From Frateuria_A sp035944355 (GTDB lineage: Bacteria; Pseudomonadota; Gammaproteobacteria; Xanthomonadales; Rhodanobacteraceae), in the NCBI RefSeq assembly GCF_035944355.1, contig NZ_DASZBH010000008.1, positions 248,001-312,000 of the forward strand: a stretch of 64,000 nucleotides of DNA, given 5' to 3'. The translations under genes and the position numbers were made by a program. This document shows, piece after piece, positions 59,987-64,000 of the stretch (position 1 is the stretch's first letter; each line of letters begins with the position of its first letter). The notes under the pieces were generated by a model. The model ran no database searches. It worked only from the letters and a program-made list of their open reading frames with translations, and had not been told where the DNA came from.

Positions 59987-60720
59987 GCAACGCGCCGCGT
60001 GTACTGGTGATCGACGACGAGGTGCAGATCCGCCGCTTCCTCGACATCGGCCTGCGCGCCGAGGGCTACCAGGTATCGCTCGCGGCCACCGCCGCCGAAG
60101 GCCTGGCGCTGGCGGCCACGCACCCGCCGGACGTGGTGATCCTGGACCTGGGCCTGCCCGACCGCGAGGGCCACGAGGTGCTCGCCGAGCTGCGCCAGTG
60201 GAGCCAGGTGCCGGTGCTGATGCTTTCCGTGCGCGAGGCGGAACACGAGAAGGTGCGCGCGCTCGATGCCGGCGCCAACGACTACATGACCAAGCCGTTC
60301 GGCATCCAGGAGCTGATGGCGCGCCTGCGCGCGCTGCTGCGGGGCCGTGTCGGGGCTTCCGCCGAGCGCGCGCCGCACTACGACGACGGCCGCCTCGCGG
60401 TGGACCTGCTGCGCCGCGAGGTCAGCCTGGACGGCCAGCCGGTCGCGCTGACCCGCAAGGAGTACGCCGTGCTGTCGATGCTGCTGCGCTATTCAGGCCG
60501 CGTGGTGAGCCAGCAGCAGTTGCTGCGCGACATCTGGGGCGCGACCCACGTGCAGGACACGCACTACCTGCGCATCGTCGTCGCCAAGCTGCGCCAGAAA
60601 CTGGGCGACGACCCGGCCGCGCCGCGCTGGCTGAAGACCGAGCCGGGAGTGGGCTACCGCTTCCTGGAGGGCGACGCCGGCCGCGGTGACGGCCGGCATC
60701 GCCCGGACCAGGGCGCCTAG
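59983..60720 (+). CDS. kdpE: Response regulator KdpE
   Basis: A 245-residue OmpR-family regulator; receiver Asp in PDVVILDLGLPD (about 56), Lys in YMTKPFGIQEL, and a winged-helix domain (LTRKEYAVLSMLLRYSG, HYLRIVVAKLRQKLGD, PGVGYRFLE). It activates the kdp promoter when phosphorylated by KdpD. Translation is coupled to kdpD; the 3' end overlaps the convergent exoprotein gene by 4 bp. Confidence 0.95.
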   Translation: MSNAPRVLVIDDEVQIRRFLDIGLRAEGYQVSLAATAAEGLALAATHPPDVVILDLGLPDREGHEVLAELRQWSQVPVLMLSVREAEHEKVRALDAGANDYMTKPFGIQELMARLRALLRGRVGASAERAPHYDDGRLAVDLLRREVSLDGQPVALTRKEYAVLSMLLRYSGRVVSQQQLLRDIWGATHVQDTHYLRIVVAKLRQKLGDDPAAPRWLKTEPGVGYRFLEGDAGRGDGRHRPDQGA

Positions 60721-63212
60721 TTCGCCGCCGGCGGCGTATCGGTCTGGTACATCGACGGATCGAGCGCGGCGTAGACCACCTTGCTGCCGTTCTGCTGGCC
60801 GCCGTAGAAGGACCCCGCGCCCAGCGCGCCGCTGGTGTACTGCTGGCTCAGCGCGCCGGAGCCGAAGCTGATCGGACTGTTGGCGTTGGTGGTGACGGTG
60901 TGGCCGCCCAGGTTGAGCGCGTTGGCGGTGATGAATTCGATGCCGCCGTCGCTGGCCGTGCTGCCCGGCAGCACGTTGCTGAAGTTGCCGCCCAGCGTGA
61001 TGGTGCCGTTGCCCAGCGTCGCCGGCGCGGCCGTGCCGTCAGCGTTCTTGCCTACGGTGCCGAGATAGACATAGCCGGGCCAGTAGAAGTTGTTCGTGCC
61101 GGTGGCGATGTTGCCCGAGGCCTGTAGTACCAGGTGCGTGTTGGGGAGGCCCGAGGAAACGGCGGCCGATCCGTTGCCGTAGATCGCCGGCGACCTGGTG
61201 TAGCCCGGCGGCACCAGCAGGACACTGCCGTTGACCAGCAGGTTCACCGAGCCGGCGGCCTTGTTGTAGGTCACCGGCTTGAGCGAGAGCTGCAGCGGCG
61301 CCCGCACGGAGCGGGCCGACAGATAGGCGTAGCGGAAGTCGGTGCCGGCCGAAGGCAGCGCGCCGACGGTGCCGGTGAAGGCGACGGTCAGGCGCGGGTC
61401 GGTGCCGGTGAAGTTCAGGTTGCCGCCCGCTCCGCTGTAGACGCTGCTGAGCGGCTGGCCCGAGTCGCCCAGGTAGATCCAGCCGGCGGACAGCGTGCCG
61501 TTGAGCAGCACGTTGGGATTGACCACGCGGCCGTCGGTGGGCAGGACGGTGTAGGTCGGCCCCTTGATGCTGACCAGATGGGCGGAAACCGTGGCGCCGC
61601 TGCCGACGGTGACCGCGTAGTCGTTGGCCATCTCGCTACCGCCGACGATGGTGATGTTGCCCGACTGCGCGCCGGTGCTGGCAACACTCATCAGGTTGCT
61701 GAGAATCTTCACCTGGCGGCCGTGCACGATCGCGCCGGTCACGTACAACGGCGTGGCCAGGGTCAGCACGCCGTCGGTCCTGAAGGTCGGGGTCGGGTCG
61801 GTGGCGTTGTAGCCACCGGAGGAGCTCACCAGCTGGCCGATGGTGTTGGTTGCCGAGAGGTCGGCCGCGTTGCTGCCATAGCCGGTCTGCACCTGGCCGC
61901 CGAGATAGACGTCCTGCCAGCCCTTGACCTGCAGCTTGGAGCCCTGCGCCAGCTGCAGCGTGCCGGTGTTGATCATGCTGCCGGTGGACGTGTTGGTGCC
62001 GCCGCCGTAGTGGCTGGCTCGGTTGGCGTCGATGGTCATCTGGCCGTAGCTGGTGAGCGTGCCGCTGTTGGTGATCGAGTAGTACGCGCCTGGTTGCCAG
62101 TTCTTGTCCGAGGAAGTGCTGAGGCCCACCACGCCCCTGATGTTGCCGGTGTTGTTGATGCTGCCGTCGATCACGTTGATCAGCTGGGCGCCGGTGATGG
62201 TGCCGTTGTTGACCAGGTTGCCGCCGCCCTGCACGGTGATGCCGTGCAGCGTGTTGAAGGTGCCGTCGTTGGTGAGCGAGGTGAAGGTGGTGGACACCGT
62301 GCTGGTCAGCGTGCCCTGGTTCCACATCGCGCCGTTGGTGGTGGGGATGGTCAGCTTGCCCTGGTTGGTGAACAGTCCGGCCACGCTGTAGTTGCCCAGC
62401 ACCAGCGTGCCGGTGTTCAGGGCGGAGCCGCCCGAGCCGAAGCCGCCGAGGGTGCGGCCGGAAGGCATGGCGCCGCTGGTGGTCAACGATGCGTTGGCGT
62501 TGTTCACGCCGGCAGCGCCCGCGTTGGACGAGGCCAGGCCCGCGCTCAGGCTGGTGCCGCCGCTGGTGCCGGTGAACGCGCTGAGGTCCACGTTGACGTT
62601 GCCGCCGCCGGCGATCAGCACGCTGGTGCCGCTGATGCTGGCGCCCTTGAGCACGGTGACGTCGCCGCCCGTGCCGGTATAGGCGATCGAGCCGGCGGTG
62701 CCGCCGAAATCGCTGCCCGTACCCGACAGCGTGGTGTTGCCGATCAGGCCCACGCTCGCGGTGGAGGAGATCTTCGCGCCGGCGCCGACGATGATGCCGT
62801 TGGCATTGGCCACGAAGATGCTGGTGCCGTTGCCGACCAGCTGGCCGTAGATCTGCGAGGGATTGCCGCTGCTGTCGATGTTGAGTACGGCGGCGCCGTG
62901 GCCGCCGGTACCGTCGTTGAAGGTCAGCTGCGAACCAGGGCCCAGGTTGAAGCCCGCGGGGCTCGTCGGATTGATGGGGCCGCCCGAACCCCAATTGATC
63001 ACGGCATTGGCGCCGGACGTGTCGCTGGCGTTGCCGATCACGATGGTCTGCGTGCCGACGCCGGCCGTTCCTGCCGACACGTGGCCGCTGACGATGGTGC
63101 CCTGGCCTGGCATCTGGCCCTGGCTCACATTGGCGCGGGCCGGCGAGGAGGCGAGGGCAAGCGAAACCGCAGCGGCCAAGGCGGCCACAGTAAAGCCATT
63201 GATCCTGTGCAT
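60717..63212 (-). CDS. Two-partner secretion exoprotein (TpsA, filamentous-hemagglutinin-like)
   Basis: An 831-residue secreted protein. ATG 63212 (MHRINGFTVAALAAAVSLALASSPARA) gives a signal peptide. Residues about 28-270 are the TPS/haemagglutination-activity domain (GQGTIVSGHVSAGTAGVGTQ, FNLGPGSQLTFND, IFVANANGIIVGAGAKIS resembles the NPNGI motif). The rest is Ser/Thr/Gly/Asn-rich beta-helix sequence with repeated short strands (NTGTLVLGNYS, NNGTITGAQLINVIDGS). It is short for the class and ends without an obvious toxin or anchoring domain. The partner transporter gene lies immediately upstream on the same strand. Confidence 0.82.
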   Translation of the reverse strand: MHRINGFTVAALAAAVSLALASSPARANVSQGQMPGQGTIVSGHVSAGTAGVGTQTIVIGNASDTSGANAVINWGSGGPINPTSPAGFNLGPGSQLTFNDGTGGHGAAVLNIDSSGNPSQIYGQLVGNGTSIFVANANGIIVGAGAKISSTASVGLIGNTTLSGTGSDFGGTAGSIAYTGTGGDVTVLKGASISGTSVLIAGGGNVNVDLSAFTGTSGGTSLSAGLASSNAGAAGVNNANASLTTSGAMPSGRTLGGFGSGGSALNTGTLVLGNYSVAGLFTNQGKLTIPTTNGAMWNQGTLTSTVSTTFTSLTNDGTFNTLHGITVQGGGNLVNNGTITGAQLINVIDGSINNTGNIRGVVGLSTSSDKNWQPGAYYSITNSGTLTSYGQMTIDANRASHYGGGTNTSTGSMINTGTLQLAQGSKLQVKGWQDVYLGGQVQTGYGSNAADLSATNTIGQLVSSSGGYNATDPTPTFRTDGVLTLATPLYVTGAIVHGRQVKILSNLMSVASTGAQSGNITIVGGSEMANDYAVTVGSGATVSAHLVSIKGPTYTVLPTDGRVVNPNVLLNGTLSAGWIYLGDSGQPLSSVYSGAGGNLNFTGTDPRLTVAFTGTVGALPSAGTDFRYAYLSARSVRAPLQLSLKPVTYNKAAGSVNLLVNGSVLLVPPGYTRSPAIYGNGSAAVSSGLPNTHLVLQASGNIATGTNNFYWPGYVYLGTVGKNADGTAAPATLGNGTITLGGNFSNVLPGSTASDGGIEFITANALNLGGHTVTTNANSPISFGSGALSQQYTSGALGAGSFYGGQQNGSKVVYAALDPSMYQTDTPPAAN

Positions 63213-63357
63213 GAAGGAAACCCTCGAATGAAGTTGGGTGGGTGTTGTGGGTACTGCGCGCGGCAGGCTACGCATGCGTTCGTAGCGGACTCGTGAGTGG
63301 CGCGGACCCGGGTGGCCGCACAATTTTCTTGTCGTGGCGGCGTGAAGTGCCGCGCGG

Positions 63358-64000
63358 TCAGATCCCCAGTTGCAGATAGAAGAACGCATGCGCCCGCTGC
63401 CGCCGGCGCTGTTCGGGCGACACGCGCGAGCTGTCCAGCGGATGGGCGTAGGCGAGCAGGGCATGGGCGCCCAGGCCAGGCAGGTCCAGTCCGACGCTGG
63501 CGCCGGCATCGCTGAGCCGCTGCCAGCCCTGGCCGGCGTCGACGTGATAGCGCGCCGCGCCATGTTCGGCGAACACGGCCGGTTGCAGCTTCAATGCGCC
63601 CAGTCGCCACGCCGGCGCCTGCAAGGTGAGGCGGCCCTGGTAGCCGCGGTCGCCCACCAGCGTGCCGGGCAGCCAGGCGGACAGCGCGTTCCAGCCGCCG
63701 AGCACCCATTGCTCGTAGGACGGCAGGGTCTTGGGCGAGGTCTGCGCACCGAGGTCCAACTGCACGGTGTAGCCACCCGCCAGCGCCTGCTCCACGCCGG
63801 CGCGCGCGGTGTAGATGGTGAAGTGTTCGGCGGCGGTGCCGGGACCGCCGCCGAGGCCCCGGCTCGAGCCCAGGCCACCGAACTTCAGCCCGCCGCCGAG
63901 GTTGATCGTCGCGTTGCGGCCGGCAAGTCCGCCCATGCGCCAGGAGGCTTGCGTGCCCAGGTCGAACACGTCGTAGCGTTGATCGCGCAATGCGAAGGCG
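63358..64000 (-). CDS. TpsB-type outer-membrane transporter, C-terminal part (cut by window edge)
   Basis: The last 213 residues of a ShlB/FhaC/HecB-type transporter; the 5' part with POTRA domains is beyond position 64000. Visible are barrel strands (QVRYDVFDLG-like start, FTIYTARAGVEQAL, YTVQLDLGAQTSPKTLP, EQWVLGGWNALSAWLPGTLVGDRGY, ALLAYAHPL) ending in HAFFYLQLGI, with the conserved G(D)RGY region. It exports the downstream exoprotein. A TTG at 63990 is not a start because the frame is open to the edge. Confidence 0.82.
   Translation of the reverse strand, partial: AFALRDQRYDVFDLGTQASWRMGGLAGRNATINLGGGLKFGGLGSSRGLGGGPGTAAEHFTIYTARAGVEQALAGGYTVQLDLGAQTSPKTLPSYEQWVLGGWNALSAWLPGTLVGDRGYQGRLTLQAPAWRLGALKLQPAVFAEHGAARYHVDAGQGWQRLSDAGASVGLDLPGLGAHALLAYAHPLDSSRVSPEQRRRQRAHAFFYLQLGI

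Noticed and set aside
61134..63296. A 720-codon plus-strand frame opposite the TpsA exoprotein
   Set aside because: The minus strand has a signal peptide, TPS domain and repeated beta-helix; the plus frame is a Gly/Ala/Arg/Val-rich shadow.
1..64000. CRISPR arrays, rRNA, tRNA, insertion sequences, prophage or att sites
   Set aside because: No repeat-spacer array, tRNA-like cloverleaf, transposase, integrase or phage structural gene was seen on either strand; the few tandem repeats are short and locally explained.

Overview
The window is chromosomal DNA of a high-GC Gram-negative bacterium. Gene content and order point to a gammaproteobacterium of the Xanthomonadales, probably Rhodanobacteraceae (Dyella, Rhodanobacter or a relative). 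The main markers are miaA-hfq-hflX-hflK-hflC-yjeT-purA, ahpC-ahpF, tdh-kbl, a methylcitrate cluster with acnD and prpF, and kup followed by kdp. This placement is inference from content, not a database match. I see no rRNA, tRNA, CRISPR array, insertion sequence or prophage. Genes are dense, often overlap by ATGA, and many start with GTG.

Layout. 1-5 kb: a two-component pair (kinase cut by the left edge), a PAP2 phosphatase, an Nramp-like carrier and an OprB-like porin. 5-14 kb: a PadR/HAAS-sensor pair, a small unknown protein, a methyltransferase, two large cytoplasmic PAS hybrid histidine kinases and a secreted M28 peptidase. 14-17 kb: ahpC-ahpF with a candidate OxyR site and structured repeats between the genes. 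17-26 kb: propionate catabolism by the 2-methylcitrate cycle, as prpB-prpC and then acnD-(LigT-like)-prpF-prpD. The two halves are separated by an opposite-strand TerC-family manganese exporter preceded by a yybP-ykoY riboswitch. 26-31 kb: an OmpA-type protein, a pseudouridine synthase and tdh-kbl (threonine to glycine). 31-38 kb: RNA modification and chaperone genes, the HflKC protease regulators and purA. 38-42 kb: an ECF sigma/anti-sigma pair divergent from a secreted subtilase and an Ala-rich secreted protein. 42-49 kb: mixed metabolic genes, a Tat-exported SDR and a GGDEF/EAL protein. 49-61 kb: potassium uptake by kup and a complete kdpFABCDE operon that also carries a small membrane-peptide gene in front of kdpF and an outer-membrane beta-barrel gene between kdpB and kdpC. 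61-64 kb: a two-partner secretion exoprotein and the end of its transporter.

The themes are envelope and ion homeostasis (K+, Mn2+/divalent metals, porins, secreted hydrolases), oxidative stress and signalling. The least ordinary points are the barrel protein and extra small ORF inside kdp, the ECF-sigma/subtilase/Ala-rich locus, the LigT-like gene fused by overlap into the methylcitrate operon, an Nramp-like carrier lacking the canonical metal-ligand methionine, and the riboswitch. I did not find a wholly new multi-gene system that I can defend as such; the ECF/subtilase locus and the modified kdp operon are the best candidates.
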